Positions 36,384 through 45,088 of a stretch of DNA of 64,000 bases are shown here, piece after piece. Made by a program: the position numbers and the translations under genes. The DNA is from Duganella sacchari (GTDB lineage: Bacteria > Pseudomonadota > Gammaproteobacteria > Burkholderiales > Burkholderiaceae_D). The stretch lies in assembly GCF_900143065.1 (NCBI RefSeq), contig NZ_FRCX01000001.1:124001-188000 (forward strand), in the 5' to 3' direction. Every line of letters begins with the position of its first letter. Positions within the stretch are counted from its first letter, which is position 1. The notes below the pieces were generated by a model, which saw nothing but the letters and a program-made list of their open reading frames with translations, was not told where the DNA came from and did no database searches.

Positions 36384-37037
36384 ATGTCGCAGAGCGCAGA
36401 AATCCTTTCCCCAGACGAACTGAACTACGTCACTTCCTGCGCCCTGCCCACCCCTTGGGCACAATTCACGCTGCATGCCTTTGTTGAAAAAGCCACCGGC
36501 AAAGAGCATCTGGCCATGGTGCTGGGCGATATCGGCGATGGCGCCCCGGTGCTGGCGCGCGTGCATTCCGAGTGCCTGACTGGCGACGTGCTGTTCTCGC
36601 AGCGCTGCGACTGCGGCGCCCAGCTCGAGGGCGCGCTCAAGAAGATCGCCGACGAAGGCCGCGGCGTGCTGCTGTATCTGCGCCAGGAAGGCCGCGGCAT
36701 TGGCCTGGTCAACAAGATCCGCGCCTACCGCTTGCAGGAGGCCGGCGCCGACACGGTGCAAGCCAATGAACAGCTGGGCTTTAAGGCCGACCAGCGCACT
36801 TACGGTCTGGTGCAGCCGATGCTGGCGCAATTTGGCGTGAAAAGCCTGCGCCTGATGACCAATAATCCGCGTAAGATCGATGCCATGACCAAACTGGGTG
36901 TTGAGGTGGCCGAGCGCGTTCCGCTGCTGGTCAACCGCAATGCCTTCAACCAGTATTATCTGGATACCAAGGCCGCCAAGCTGGGCCACATGATGACGCC
37001 GCTGACGCCGGCGCAAGTGGAGGATGGCGCGCTGTAA
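36384..37037 (+). CDS. ribA: GTP cyclohydrolase II
   Basis: Catalyses the first step of riboflavin synthesis, opening GTP to 2,5-diamino-6-ribosylamino-4(3H)-pyrimidinone 5'-phosphate with release of formate. 217 residues. The zinc site is [18 protein letters not shown] (three Cys). The active-site loop is [15 protein letters not shown], and the typical ending [12 protein letters not shown] is present. It is the single-domain form, not fused to RibB. A terminator hairpin ends 33 bases upstream. No FMN riboswitch can be fitted into the 134-base gap after pirin. A serine protease gene follows 23 bases later. Confidence 0.96.
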   Translation: MSQSAEILSPDELNYVTSCALPTPWAQFTLHAFVEKATGKEHLAMVLGDIGDGAPVLARVHSECLTGDVLFSQRCDCGAQLEGALKKIADEGRGVLLYLRQEGRGIGLVNKIRAYRLQEAGADTVQANEQLGFKADQRTYGLVQPMLAQFGVKSLRLMTNNPRKIDAMTKLGVEVAERVPLLVNRNAFNQYYLDTKAAKLGHMMTPLTPAQVEDGAL

Positions 37038-37060
37038 GGTAGTAACGATTTAAGGACTGC

Positions 37061-38503
37061 ATGAAAGTCACCAAGCTCGCTCACGTTTTATTGTTCACCT
37101 GGGCCGCTGCCAGCGCCGCCCAGGCAGCCTCGACAGCTAATCCCGCCGCCGCACCGGCAGCCACGCCAGCCGCAACGGCGCCCCACGGCGCCCGCCAGGC
37201 GCCAGCGCCCACTGCGCCACAGGCCGCGCCGGCCGCCGATCCCGATGCCAATGCGGACGCCGCGCCGCTGCCGCCGCCATCCAGCGCGGCCCAGCATCTG
37301 TACGCCGCCGCCAAGAACGACATCCTGCAAGTACGCTCGCTGCTGAAAAGCGGCCGCACGCAATCCTCGGTCGGCTCCGGCTTTTTGATCGGCACCAGCA
37401 ACCTGGTGCTGACCAACTACCACGTGGTGTCGCAGTTTGCGCTCGATCCCGACACCTATGTGGGCGAATGGGTGGACACCGGCGGCCAGCGCGGCAATGT
37501 CGAACTGCTGGCAGTCGATGTGCTGCACGACCTGGCCGTGCTGCGCGTGAACCGCAACGGCACCGGCTTCTTCAAAATGCCCGAGCAGCTGGCGCGCCTG
37601 ACGCAAGGCCAGTACCTGTATTCGATGGGCAATCCGCTTGACCTGGGGTTTGCGATTTCGGAAGGCGCCTACAACGGCGTCATCACGCGCAGCTTCTATG
37701 ACCAGCTCATGTTCACCGGTCCGATCAACTCCGGCATGAGCGGTGGCCCCAGCGTGACCGCCGACGGCTCGGTGGCTGGCGTCAACGTCTCCAAGCGCCT
37801 CGACGGCGAACTGGTGAGCTTCCTGGTGCCGGCGCGCTACGCGCAGGCGCTGCTGAAAAAAGTGGAGGCGCAGCAGAAGGCGCCAACCGACTTCACCGCC
37901 GTGGTGGCCGGCCAGTTGCTCAATCATCAGACCGCCATGGTCAACCAGCTGCTGGCCAGCCCGCTCAGTTTAAAACCGATGGGACCGTATCAGGTGCCGG
38001 TGCGCGAGTCGGAACAGATGCGCTGCTGGGGGCGCTCCAACGTCAAGGCCGACAAGCCGTTCACGGTGGACGATGCCAGCTGCGCCATGGAAGCGGCCAT
38101 CTTCGTCAGCGGCTCGCTGCAGACGGGACAAATCAGCATCCGCCACCAGTTCCTGCGCAGTACCGGCCTCGACAAGCTGCGTTTCGCCCAGCTGGCCAGC
38201 GCCTCGTTCAAGAACGAACACTTCGGCAGCAACAAGGATGCGCGCCTGACCGGCCCCAACTGCACCGAAGACTTCGTCAAGAACAAAGACCTGCCGCTGC
38301 GCGCCGTGCTGTGCGTGCGCGCCTACCGCAAATTCTCCGGCCTGTACGACTTCGCGCTGCTGACCGCCAGCACCGACCAGGGCTTGATGAGCCTGCAAAG
38401 CCGCCTCGATGCACGCGGCGTCTCGTATGAAAACGGCATGCGCCTGTCCAAGGTCTTCCTTGATTCGCTGTCACTGGCGCCGAAGAAAGGCGGTGCGAAA
38501 TGA
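37061..38503 (+). CDS. Secreted trypsin-like serine protease, paired with FHA protein
   Basis: 480 residues. A signal peptide (MKVTKLAHVLLFTWAAASAAQA) is followed by an Ala/Pro-rich linker to about residue 75. The S1-type catalytic domain has His121 (LTNYHVVSQF), Asp157 (VDVLHDLAVLRV) and Ser227 (INSGMSGGPSV), as in DegP-like enzymes but with no PDZ domain. The C-terminal about 200 residues hold four or more cysteines (MRCWGRSN, DDASCAME, GPNCTEDF, AVLCVRAY) and are of unknown fold. AAGGA precedes the ATG. The stop overlaps the FHA-protein ATG (ATGA at 38500-38503), so the products are made together and probably interact. Confidence 0.88.
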   Translation: MKVTKLAHVLLFTWAAASAAQAASTANPAAAPAATPAATAPHGARQAPAPTAPQAAPAADPDANADAAPLPPPSSAAQHLYAAAKNDILQVRSLLKSGRTQSSVGSGFLIGTSNLVLTNYHVVSQFALDPDTYVGEWVDTGGQRGNVELLAVDVLHDLAVLRVNRNGTGFFKMPEQLARLTQGQYLYSMGNPLDLGFAISEGAYNGVITRSFYDQLMFTGPINSGMSGGPSVTADGSVAGVNVSKRLDGELVSFLVPARYAQALLKKVEAQQKAPTDFTAVVAGQLLNHQTAMVNQLLASPLSLKPMGPYQVPVRESEQMRCWGRSNVKADKPFTVDDASCAMEAAIFVSGSLQTGQISIRHQFLRSTGLDKLRFAQLASASFKNEHFGSNKDARLTGPNCTEDFVKNKDLPLRAVLCVRAYRKFSGLYDFALLTASTDQGLMSLQSRLDARGVSYENGMRLSKVFLDSLSLAPKKGGAK

Positions 38504-39498
38504 AAGCCCCCTACTTCATCGAAATCCTGGCGCGCAATGGCGACGTGCTGCACCGTCATAAAATCACGCAGCTGCCCATCCGCATCGGACGCGGCTACGA
38601 CAACGAGATCATCCTCGACGACGCGCACAGCGCCGCCAGCCACGCCATCGTCGAAACGGACGACCACAACCAGGTGGTGCTGCGCGACCTCGGCAGCAAG
38701 AACGGCACGGTCTACAAGGGCCGCCGCCAGACCAGCGTGACGCTGGATGGCGACACCGTGGTCCGCCTGGGCCACACACGTCTGCGCGTGCGCGGCGCCG
38801 ACTTCCCGGTCGCCGCGGAAATCGCCGACACCACCATGCACGGCTGGGAAGGCACGACGCCCGCCACCATTGGCCTGGTGCTGATCGCCGTGTTCTCCTG
38901 CCTGGAAACGTGGCTGTCCGACGTCGAGCCGTTTGCGCTGATCCGTTATCTGCTGGTGCTGGCGTCCAGCCTGGCGGCGGGCCTGCTGTGGGCGGGTGTG
39001 TGGGGCTTGGCCAACCGCCTGTTCGGCAGTCACGCGCGCATGGGACGCCATCTGTTCATCCTTGGCAGCGCCTTGGCGACGGTGGGCTTGTGGCGTGCGG
39101 GCAGCTCGCTGCTGGCTTACGCCTGGTCGGCCGAATCGCTGACGCGCTACGGCAACCTGGTCACGCTGGGTATCGCGTGCGGCATGGTGTTCTTCCACCT
39201 CATCACCATCAAGCCGCACCATCCACGCCGCTTCCTGATCACGGCGACCGTGATGCTGCTGGCGGGATCAGGACTGGTGGTGATGACCAACCTGCAAAGC
39301 ACGGGCCGCGCTTCGGACGAGCTCTATATGTCGGTATTGTTGCCGCCGGAAGTGCGGCATAGCCAGGATCGCAGCGTCGACCAGTTCATGGCCAACGCTG
39401 CCAAGCTGAAGACCGCACTGGACGAAGCCCGCATGCAGTCTGTGAAGAATGGCGCCCCCGAAACCGAGGACGACGAAGAGGACAGCAGCGCCGATTAA
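38500..39498 (+). CDS. FHA-domain membrane protein
   Basis: 332 residues. The N-terminal FHA domain (about 1-105) has the phosphothreonine-binding set: IRIGRGYDNEIIL, AASHA and LGSKNGTVYKGR. At least six hydrophobic segments follow (about 125-270), then a short acidic cytoplasmic or periplasmic tail (EDDEEDSSAD). The likely topology puts FHA in the cytoplasm while the coupled protease is exported. The pair would then join a phospho-signal inside to proteolysis outside. No Ser/Thr kinase gene is nearby. The stop shares TTAA with the convergent PEP-CTERM gene. Confidence 0.85.
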   Translation: MKAPYFIEILARNGDVLHRHKITQLPIRIGRGYDNEIILDDAHSAASHAIVETDDHNQVVLRDLGSKNGTVYKGRRQTSVTLDGDTVVRLGHTRLRVRGADFPVAAEIADTTMHGWEGTTPATIGLVLIAVFSCLETWLSDVEPFALIRYLLVLASSLAAGLLWAGVWGLANRLFGSHARMGRHLFILGSALATVGLWRAGSSLLAYAWSAESLTRYGNLVTLGIACGMVFFHLITIKPHHPRRFLITATVMLLAGSGLVVMTNLQSTGRASDELYMSVLLPPEVRHSQDRSVDQFMANAAKLKTALDEARMQSVKNGAPETEDDEEDSSAD

Positions 39499-40115
39499 GC
39501 CTGCTTGCGGCGGCGGGCCACAAAGCCCAGCAGACCCAGACCGGCAACCAGCATGGCATAGGTTTCCGGTTCTGGCACGGCGGCGGTCAGGCTGACGTTG
39601 TCCAGCACCGCGCCCGAGTAGCCGTCGCCGCCGACACTGCTGAAGGTCAGCAGTTGCGAACCTGCGCTGTTACCGGTGGTGAAGGTGAAGCTGTGGTTGG
39701 TCGGGGTGCCGGTGCCAACGTACAGGTTCTGAATGCCGTTCACATCCACTTGCACGGCGGTGTAGCTGCCGTTCGGATTGCGGCTCACATCAAACGACAG
39801 GGTATAGGTGGTGTTGGCGGCGTAATTGAACGCCTGCGACAACACGCCTGGACCTGGCGTGCCCAGCATGTCTACGCTGGTGCCACTCACCGAGCCATAG
39901 CTGTTCTTGATCAGGTCAACCGATACGCCGCCCACAGTCCAGCCACTAATCGCGTTCGAACCCGCAGCAATCAGGGTATAGCCGCCGTTAGGCACATAGC
40001 CCGTGTAGGACTCGAAGTCGCCATTGACGATGATGTTGGTGGCGGCGGCCGAAGCAGCACCGGAAGCAAACAGGGCTGCAATGGCAGCGGCTTGAATCAG
40101 ACGGGCGGTTTTCAT
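39495..40115 (-). CDS. PEP-CTERM sorting-domain protein, DUF642-like body
   Basis: 206 residues. Signal peptide (MKTARLIQAAAIAALFASG). The middle has a galactose-binding-like or DUF642-type start (NIIVNGDFES, then ISGWTVGGVSVDLI). The C-terminal PEP-CTERM signal is VPEPETYAMLVAGLGLLGF followed by VARRRKQA. Such proteins are processed and anchored by an exosortase, usually in exopolysaccharide-producing bacteria; none is in the window. The ATG at 40115 is chosen over longer readings that have no signal peptide start. The 120-base upstream region is very AT-rich, so it likely holds the promoter. Confidence 0.88.
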   Translation of the reverse strand: MKTARLIQAAAIAALFASGAASAAATNIIVNGDFESYTGYVPNGGYTLIAAGSNAISGWTVGGVSVDLIKNSYGSVSGTSVDMLGTPGPGVLSQAFNYAANTTYTLSFDVSRNPNGSYTAVQVDVNGIQNLYVGTGTPTNHSFTFTTGNSAGSQLLTFSSVGGDGYSGAVLDNVSLTAAVPEPETYAMLVAGLGLLGFVARRRKQA

Positions 40116-40238
40116 GATGGGGGTTCCTGACGTTGGAAAGTACGATATCAGCATTGTACTCGGCAATTTCAGAATTACAACATAAATTTCAATTTGACAA
40201 AATTTGTGAAATTTAAGCAACACTCTTCACATCAGCTG

Positions 40239-40835
40239 TCAGCCCGGCCAGCCACGCAGAACCTGGTCCACCACCTCCTGTAACTGCTTGCGCGTAGCGC
40301 CAGCGGCGGCCTGCACCGCCATGCCGTTGGACACCGTCATCACATAACGCGCCATCTGGCTGGCGCAAAAGTCGGCCGGCAGGTCGCCTTCCCGCTTGGC
40401 GCGGTCAAAGCGGTCGCGCAGACGCACCTCGGCGGCGGCCCGGCGTTCGATCAGGGAATTGCGGATCGGTAGCGCGTCGTCGCTGCACGCGAGCGCGCCG
40501 TTGATGACCAGGCAGCCGTGCGGATTCTCCTCCTCGGTCTGGGCATCGGCATTCCCACGCAGGAAATGCTCCACCACTTCGCGTGCGGAGTGCAGCTCCA
40601 GCGCCGCCTCAAACAAAGGATCGTGGGCGGCGCCGTACCGCTCCAGCGCCATGCGGAACAGGTTCTCCTTGTTGCCAAACACGGCGTACAGGCTGGGCCG
40701 GTTCATGCCCATGGCTTCGGTCAGTTCCGGCAGCGAGCTGCCTTCGTAGCCCTTCTCCCAGAACACTTTCATGGCCTTTTCCAGCGCATTGTCCGCATCA
40801 AAGGTGCGTGGACGGCCTAGTTTTCGCTCTTTCAT
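40239..40835 (-). CDS. TetR/AcrR-family repressor
   Basis: 198 residues. The N-terminal HTH is KGYEGSSLPELTEAMGMNRP, then SLYAVFGNKENLFRMALERY. The C-terminal domain belongs to the TetR_C type found in AcrR/NemR relatives. It is divergent from the MFS exporter gene. Two similar operators, one touching its own ATG, lie in the 98-base gap, so it most likely represses both genes until an inducer, probably an exported compound, binds. Confidence 0.92.
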   Translation of the reverse strand: MKERKLGRPRTFDADNALEKAMKVFWEKGYEGSSLPELTEAMGMNRPSLYAVFGNKENLFRMALERYGAAHDPLFEAALELHSAREVVEHFLRGNADAQTEEENPHGCLVINGALACSDDALPIRNSLIERRAAAEVRLRDRFDRAKREGDLPADFCASQMARYVMTVSNGMAVQAAAGATRKQLQEVVDQVLRGWPG

Positions 40836-40845
40836 ACCGATCGGT
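40836..40845. promoter_or_regulatory. TetR operator ACCGATCGGT
   Basis: A perfect 10-base palindrome immediately upstream of the TetR ATG (40835). The second site at 40887-40896 differs at two positions (ACCGACCAGT). It can block the repressor promoter. Binding is inferred from position and similarity. Confidence 0.6.
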
Positions 40846-40855
40846 TAAAAATTCA

Positions 40856-40884
40856 TTGACAAAGTTCTCTGTTACGCACATTAT
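40856..40884 (+). promoter_or_regulatory. Promoter of the MFS exporter gene
   Basis: TTGACA (40856-40861) and CATTAT (40879-40884) are 17 bases apart, a good sigma-70 arrangement. The start site would be near 40891, inside the second operator copy, so repressor binding would block it. The leader to the ATG at 40934 is about 43 bases and contains AAGGA. Confidence 0.6.
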
Positions 40885-40886
40885 GA

Positions 40887-40896
40887 ACCGACCAGT
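40887..40896. promoter_or_regulatory. Second TetR operator-like site ACCGACCAGT
   Basis: Eight of ten bases match the perfect palindrome at 40836-40845. It overlaps the predicted transcription start of the exporter. The two centres are 51 bases apart, about five helical turns. Confidence 0.5.
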
Positions 40897-40933
40897 AAAA
40901 AATTCAAGTATTTTTACCGCTCAAGGACTTTCC

Positions 40934-42178
40934 ATGCAAAATCGAACCAATACCCAGGCCGCACTCCCGGAGGAGACGCCCGCGCCCTCCCCCATTCACA
41001 CACACGGCTCGCCATGGCTGGCCGTGCTGTCCGTCTCCATCGGCGCCTTTGCGCTGGTCACCACCGAATTCCTGCCCGTCGGCCTGCTACCTGCGATTGC
41101 CGCGGAACTCGGCGTGACGGAAGGTGTGGCCGGCATGATGGTCACCGTGCCCGGACTGGTGGCCGCGCTGGCCGCGATTCTGGTCACGGTCGGCATCGGC
41201 AAGGCTGATCGCCGCTACGTCATCTGGAGCCTGACCGGCATGCTGCTGCTGTCGAACGTGCTGGTGGCGCTCTCGCAATCCTTCCCGGTGGTACTGGCCA
41301 GCCGCGCGCTGCTCGGCATCGGCGTGGGCGGATTCTGGGCCATCGGCCCGGCGCTGGCGACGCGCCTGGTGCCGGCCGGTTCGGAAACGCGCGCCACCTC
41401 GCTGGTGTTTGCCGGCGTGTCGGTCGGCACAGTGGCGGGTGTACCGGCCGGTGCGCTGGTCGGTGAGCTGTTCGGCTGGCGCGTCGCCTTCCATGCCGGC
41501 GCCGCTGTCGCGCTGCTGGTGCTGCTGGCGCAAATGTGGCTGCTGCCTAAACTGCCGGCCAAACAGGCGATCACCTTCCGCCAGTTGCCGGAGCTGCTGC
41601 GTGTGCAGAAAGCGCGCCTGGGCATGATGATTACGCTGCTGATTTTCGTCGGCCAGTTTGCCGCCTACACCTACATCACGCCGTTCCTGGTGCAGGAGGC
41701 AGCGCTCAGCGCCAAGACCATCAGCATGCTGTTGCTGGCGTATGGCGCGGCAGGCTTTGCCGGCAATCTGATTGGCGGCGCAGTGGTGGCGCGCAGCGTG
41801 CGTACCTCGCTGATCGCCACGGGCCTCATCATGGGCTTGTCGACTGCAGCGATGCCGTTGCTGGGCCATGGCCTGTGGGGCGCGACCGCGCTGGTGGTGA
41901 TCTGGGGTATCGCGTTTGGCATGATGCCGATTTCGGTGCAGACCTGGATCTTCCAGGCCGCACCGCATGCAATGGAAAGCGGCGGCGCCGTGTTTGTCGC
42001 CACGGCGCAGGTGGCGCTGGCCAGCGGCGCGCTGGTGGGCGGCATGGCAGTCGACCACTTCGGCGTATCGAGCGCCATGCTGGTCGGCGGCGTACTGGCC
42101 CTGGCAATGGCCTTGGTGACGGCGCTGCGGGCACGCGAAGACGGCAAGTCTTCAGTGAAACTGCACGCCGTCCATTAA
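40934..42178 (+). CDS. MFS exporter, DHA1 family, repressed by adjacent TetR
   Basis: 414 residues, 12 membrane segments. TM1 carries GAFALVTTEFLPVGLLPAIA (TTEF branch). Motif A-like RRYVIWSLTG and TM5 AGVSVGTVAGVPAGALVG (motif C) follow. A 35-residue N-terminal tail, Pro/Thr-rich with a His pair, precedes TM1. The ATG at 40934 has AAGGA six bases upstream; longer readings cross the operator region. It is likely induced when the divergently encoded TetR protein is released. The stop shares TTAA with the convergent gene. Confidence 0.9.
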   Translation: MQNRTNTQAALPEETPAPSPIHTHGSPWLAVLSVSIGAFALVTTEFLPVGLLPAIAAELGVTEGVAGMMVTVPGLVAALAAILVTVGIGKADRRYVIWSLTGMLLLSNVLVALSQSFPVVLASRALLGIGVGGFWAIGPALATRLVPAGSETRATSLVFAGVSVGTVAGVPAGALVGELFGWRVAFHAGAAVALLVLLAQMWLLPKLPAKQAITFRQLPELLRVQKARLGMMITLLIFVGQFAAYTYITPFLVQEAALSAKTISMLLLAYGAAGFAGNLIGGAVVARSVRTSLIATGLIMGLSTAAMPLLGHGLWGATALVVIWGIAFGMMPISVQTWIFQAAPHAMESGGAVFVATAQVALASGALVGGMAVDHFGVSSAMLVGGVLALAMALVTALRAREDGKSSVKLHAVH

Positions 42179-42477
42179 AGCCGCACGCGGCGATAGGCGC
42201 CGAGGAATACTTCGGCGTCCTGCTCCGCCATGACCTTGATCTCGTCGCCGTGCCAGACATACAGGTACTGCGGTCCACCCAGGCGGTCAGTCAGCTTGGC
42301 GCTGACCAGGAAAATGGTGCCGAGCGGGTAGATGCTGGTGTCGCTCATGCGGCGCGAGCATTGTACATTCAGCTCCGTCGCATAGGCCTGGCCGGACACC
42401 GGATGGATCTCTACCCGGCCATTCCATTCCACCGATTCCACGGCGACTTGCCGGTAGGCGTAAGTATCACGCGCCAT
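42175..42477 (-). CDS. Small hypothetical protein
   Basis: About 100 residues, soluble, no signal peptide. It reads MARDTYAYRQVAVESVEWNG, contains a single Cys (LNVQCSRRMSD), and ends EVFLGAYRRVRL. Predicted beta-rich and small, it does not belong to a family I recognise. The second of two adjacent ATGs, at 42477, has GGAG five bases before. It is convergent with the exporter (stops share TTAA) and separated by only 19 bases from the LysR gene upstream on the same strand, so the LysR transcript may include it. Confidence 0.65.
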   Translation of the reverse strand: MARDTYAYRQVAVESVEWNGRVEIHPVSGQAYATELNVQCSRRMSDTSIYPLGTIFLVSAKLTDRLGGPQYLYVWHGDEIKVMAEQDAEVFLGAYRRVRL

Positions 42478-42496
42478 CATCTCTCCTTGAAAGCCG

Positions 42497-43402
42497 TCAT
42501 GGTAGCAGAGACTGGACGAATGTCAGGAAGGCCTGCGTCTTGGCTGGCTGATGATGACGCGACGGATACAGCGCATACAGCGGGAAGCGCTCATCCGGCC
42601 ATGCCGTCAATACCGGTATCAGCGCGCCGGAACGCAGCATGGGTTCCACCGCAATATCGATCACCTGCGCCAGACCATAGCCCGACAGCAGCACGGTCTC
42701 CATGGTGCCGCCATCGTTGAGCGTGATCTGGCTGCGCGGATTGACAATCGTGACTTTGCCGCCGCGATGAAACTCCCAGTCAAACGGCCGCCCCGTGGCC
42801 GGATTGCGGAAGTGGATGCACACGTGATCCGGGCTTTCCAGATCCGCCGGCTTCTTCGGCGTACCGTGCTTGCGCAGATAGGCAGGCGTGGCGACAGTCA
42901 GCACGCGCGTGTCCATCAGCTTGCGCGCGATCAGCGACGAGCTTTGCGGCTGCCCCAGGCGGATGGCCAGATCGAAACCATCGCCCACCAGATCGCCCAG
43001 ATGGTCGCGCGCCATCAGATCAAGTTCCAGCTCCGGATAGCGTTTCAGGAAGCCGCCCAGCTTGGCGCCGAACAACAGCCGCGCGCACAGCGGATCGGTA
43101 TTCACGCGCAGCTTTCCACGCACCTTGACCGCACCCTCGCCCGCCGTGGCCACCGCGTCTTCCAGCCCCGCCAGCAAAGGGCTCACCTGCGCATAGAAGC
43201 GCCGGCCCTCATCCGTCAGCGCGACCTTGCGCGTGGTACGGTCAAACAGCCTGATATTGAGCCGCGACTCCAGCCTGGCGATGGCGCGGCTCACACCGGA
43301 CTGCGACATCTCCAGCGCCTCGCCAGCACGCACAAAACTGCCACTGTCCACAATCGCGGCCAGTACCCGCATGCCGTTCACTACCCGTTCGTCGAATGCC
43401 AT
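42497..43402 (-). CDS. LysR-family transcriptional regulator
   Basis: 301 residues. HTH: MRVLAAIVDSGSFVRAGEAL then EMSQSGVSRAIARLESRLNI. The effector domain has the usual LRVNTDPLCARLLFG and GLAQVIDIAVEPML blocks of the CbbR/DmlR-like branch. The ATG at 43402 is chosen; a TTG at 43411 is in frame but poor. It is divergent from the NmrA-like/SDR pair with a 97-base gap, suggesting control of that pair. A palindrome at 43416-43425 may be its site. Confidence 0.92.
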   Translation of the reverse strand: MAFDERVVNGMRVLAAIVDSGSFVRAGEALEMSQSGVSRAIARLESRLNIRLFDRTTRKVALTDEGRRFYAQVSPLLAGLEDAVATAGEGAVKVRGKLRVNTDPLCARLLFGAKLGGFLKRYPELELDLMARDHLGDLVGDGFDLAIRLGQPQSSSLIARKLMDTRVLTVATPAYLRKHGTPKKPADLESPDHVCIHFRNPATGRPFDWEFHRGGKVTIVNPRSQITLNDGGTMETVLLSGYGLAQVIDIAVEPMLRSGALIPVLTAWPDERFPLYALYPSRHHQPAKTQAFLTFVQSLLP

Positions 43403-43415
43403 ATATGCCAATTCG

Positions 43416-43425
43416 TCATTAATGA
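43416..43425. promoter_or_regulatory. Palindrome TCATTAATGA between LysR and NmrA-like genes
   Basis: A perfect 10-base palindrome, 14 bases from the LysR ATG and 75 from the divergent gene. Position and AT-centred symmetry fit a LysR binding site. Only the sequence symmetry is observed. Confidence 0.35.
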
Positions 43426-43499
43426 TATGAGTCCCATGCTATCGGAGTATGGGCGGTTTTGCATCAAAATCCTCTCCATCGACTATCAAGGAGAAGAAG

Positions 43500-44360
43500 A
43501 TGTATGCAATTACCGGTATCACTGGCCAGGTAGGTTCGGCGCTGGGTAAACAGTTGTTGGTAGCAGGTCTGCCAGTACGCGCAGTCGTGCGCGATGCAGC
43601 CAAGGGCGAGCTGTGGGCTGCACGCGGAGCCGATGTCGCACTGGCCGACATCAGCGATGCTGCCGCCTTGACGCAAGCCTTCACCGGCGCCGAGGCGGCA
43701 TTTGTGCTGCTGCCGCCAACTTTCGATCCCTCCGAAGGCTTTCCGGAAGCGCGCCGCACCATCGCAGCGCTTCGCCAGGCGCTAGCTGCTGCGCGGCCGT
43801 CACGCGTGGTGGTGCTGTCAACCATTGGTGCGCAGGCTACGCAGCCGAATCTGCTGAATCAGCTGGGCATCATGGAGCGCGAATTGAGTACGCTGGATCT
43901 ACCTGTCACTTTCCTGCGTGCTGGCTGGTTTATCGAGAACAGCTTGTGGGATGTGTCGTCGGCACGTGCGACCGGCAGCATTCAGAGCTTCCTGCAACCA
44001 CTGGACCGCGCCGTGCCGATGGTGGCATGCGCCGATATCTCGGCCCTCGCGGCGGAACTGCTGCAACAACACTGGCACGGCGTGCGCGTGGTCGAACTGG
44101 AAGGATCGGCGCGTATCAGCCCGAACGACATCGCGGCCAGCTTCAGCCGCCTGCTGGGCCGCAGCGTGCAGGCACACGCCGTGCAACGCAGCGCATGGCA
44201 GGAGCTGTTCGCATCGCAGGGCATGAAAAATCCGACGCCACGCATGCAGATGCTGGATGGGTTCAATCAAGGCTGGATTGAATTTGAAGGTATTTCGCGC
44301 AAGGGCTCGGTCACGCTGGACACCGCCATCGCCGGCCTGCTGGCACGGGTGCCTGCATGA
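43500..44360 (+). CDS. NmrA-like NAD(P)-binding protein
   Basis: 286 residues with a Rossmann start MYAITGITGQVGSALGKQLL (GxxGxxG), the NmrA/HSCARG-type atypical SDR that lacks the usual YxxxK. Members sense NADP(H) or act as quinone reductases (QorB/YtfG type). A strong ribosome-binding site (AAGGAGAAG) precedes the ATG. Its stop overlaps the ATG of the SDR gene (ATGA at 44357-44360). The likely regulator is the divergent LysR protein. Confidence 0.87.
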   Translation: MYAITGITGQVGSALGKQLLVAGLPVRAVVRDAAKGELWAARGADVALADISDAAALTQAFTGAEAAFVLLPPTFDPSEGFPEARRTIAALRQALAAARPSRVVVLSTIGAQATQPNLLNQLGIMERELSTLDLPVTFLRAGWFIENSLWDVSSARATGSIQSFLQPLDRAVPMVACADISALAAELLQQHWHGVRVVELEGSARISPNDIAASFSRLLGRSVQAHAVQRSAWQELFASQGMKNPTPRMQMLDGFNQGWIEFEGISRKGSVTLDTAIAGLLARVPA

Positions 44361-45082
44361 GCGGCCGCCTGCCCGGCCAACGTGTGCTGGTGCTCGGCGG
44401 CTCATCCGGCATCGGCCTCGCAGTGGCGCGCGAGGCCTTGCGCGAGGATGCGGAAGTGATGATCGTCTCCAGCCAGATGGCGCGCGTCGAGCAAGCGCTG
44501 GCGGTGCTGGGCCACAAGGCGCAGGGCTGCACGCTGGACTTGCGCGATGAGAGGGCCATCGAGCGCTTCTTCAACGGCATCGGAGAATTCGATCATCTGG
44601 TGTACACGGCTGGCGATGCGCTGCAGTTGGGTGCCTTGCGGGATACCGGTGTCGCCGCCGCACGTCCAGCGTTCGACCTGCGCTACTGGGGTGCGCTGGC
44701 GACGGCCCGGCATGGTGTGCGCAACATGCGGGCTGGCGGCTCCATCACGTTCACGACGGGTATCGCCGCGCAGCGCCCACGCGCTGGCTGGGCGCTGGCG
44801 GCCAGCGTCTGCGGCGCGGTGGAAGCGTTGACGCGCGCGCTGGCGGTGGAACTGGCGCCAATCCGCGTCAACGCTGTCTCGCCGGGACTGGTGGCCACCA
44901 AGCTGTGGACCGACATGACTGACACCGATCGCCAACGCATGTTTGCCGATGCAGGCGACATGCTGCCGGTGGGTCGCGTCGGCTCGGCCGAGGACATCGC
45001 CGCTGCCTATCTATTCCTGATGACCAGCGGCTTTGCCACCGGCCAGACCCACGTGGTCGACGGCGGCGCGTTGCTGGTCTAA
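44357..45082 (+). CDS. Short-chain dehydrogenase/reductase
   Basis: 241 residues. The cofactor motif GGSSGIGLAVAREAL lies at the N-terminus, and VYTAGDALQLG takes the place of NNAG. The catalytic Tyr-x3-Lys is not evident: the expected place reads RPRAGWALAASVCGAVEALT, with Trp or Ala at the Tyr position and no Lys. The closing AVSPGLVATKLW and FATGQTHVVDGGALLV are typical. The enzyme may therefore be inactive as a classical SDR or use another mechanism. It is coupled to the NmrA-like gene. Confidence 0.85.
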   Translation: MSGRLPGQRVLVLGGSSGIGLAVAREALREDAEVMIVSSQMARVEQALAVLGHKAQGCTLDLRDERAIERFFNGIGEFDHLVYTAGDALQLGALRDTGVAAARPAFDLRYWGALATARHGVRNMRAGGSITFTTGIAAQRPRAGWALAASVCGAVEALTRALAVELAPIRVNAVSPGLVATKLWTDMTDTDRQRMFADAGDMLPVGRVGSAEDIAAAYLFLMTSGFATGQTHVVDGGALLV

Positions 45083-45088
45083 GCGGAC

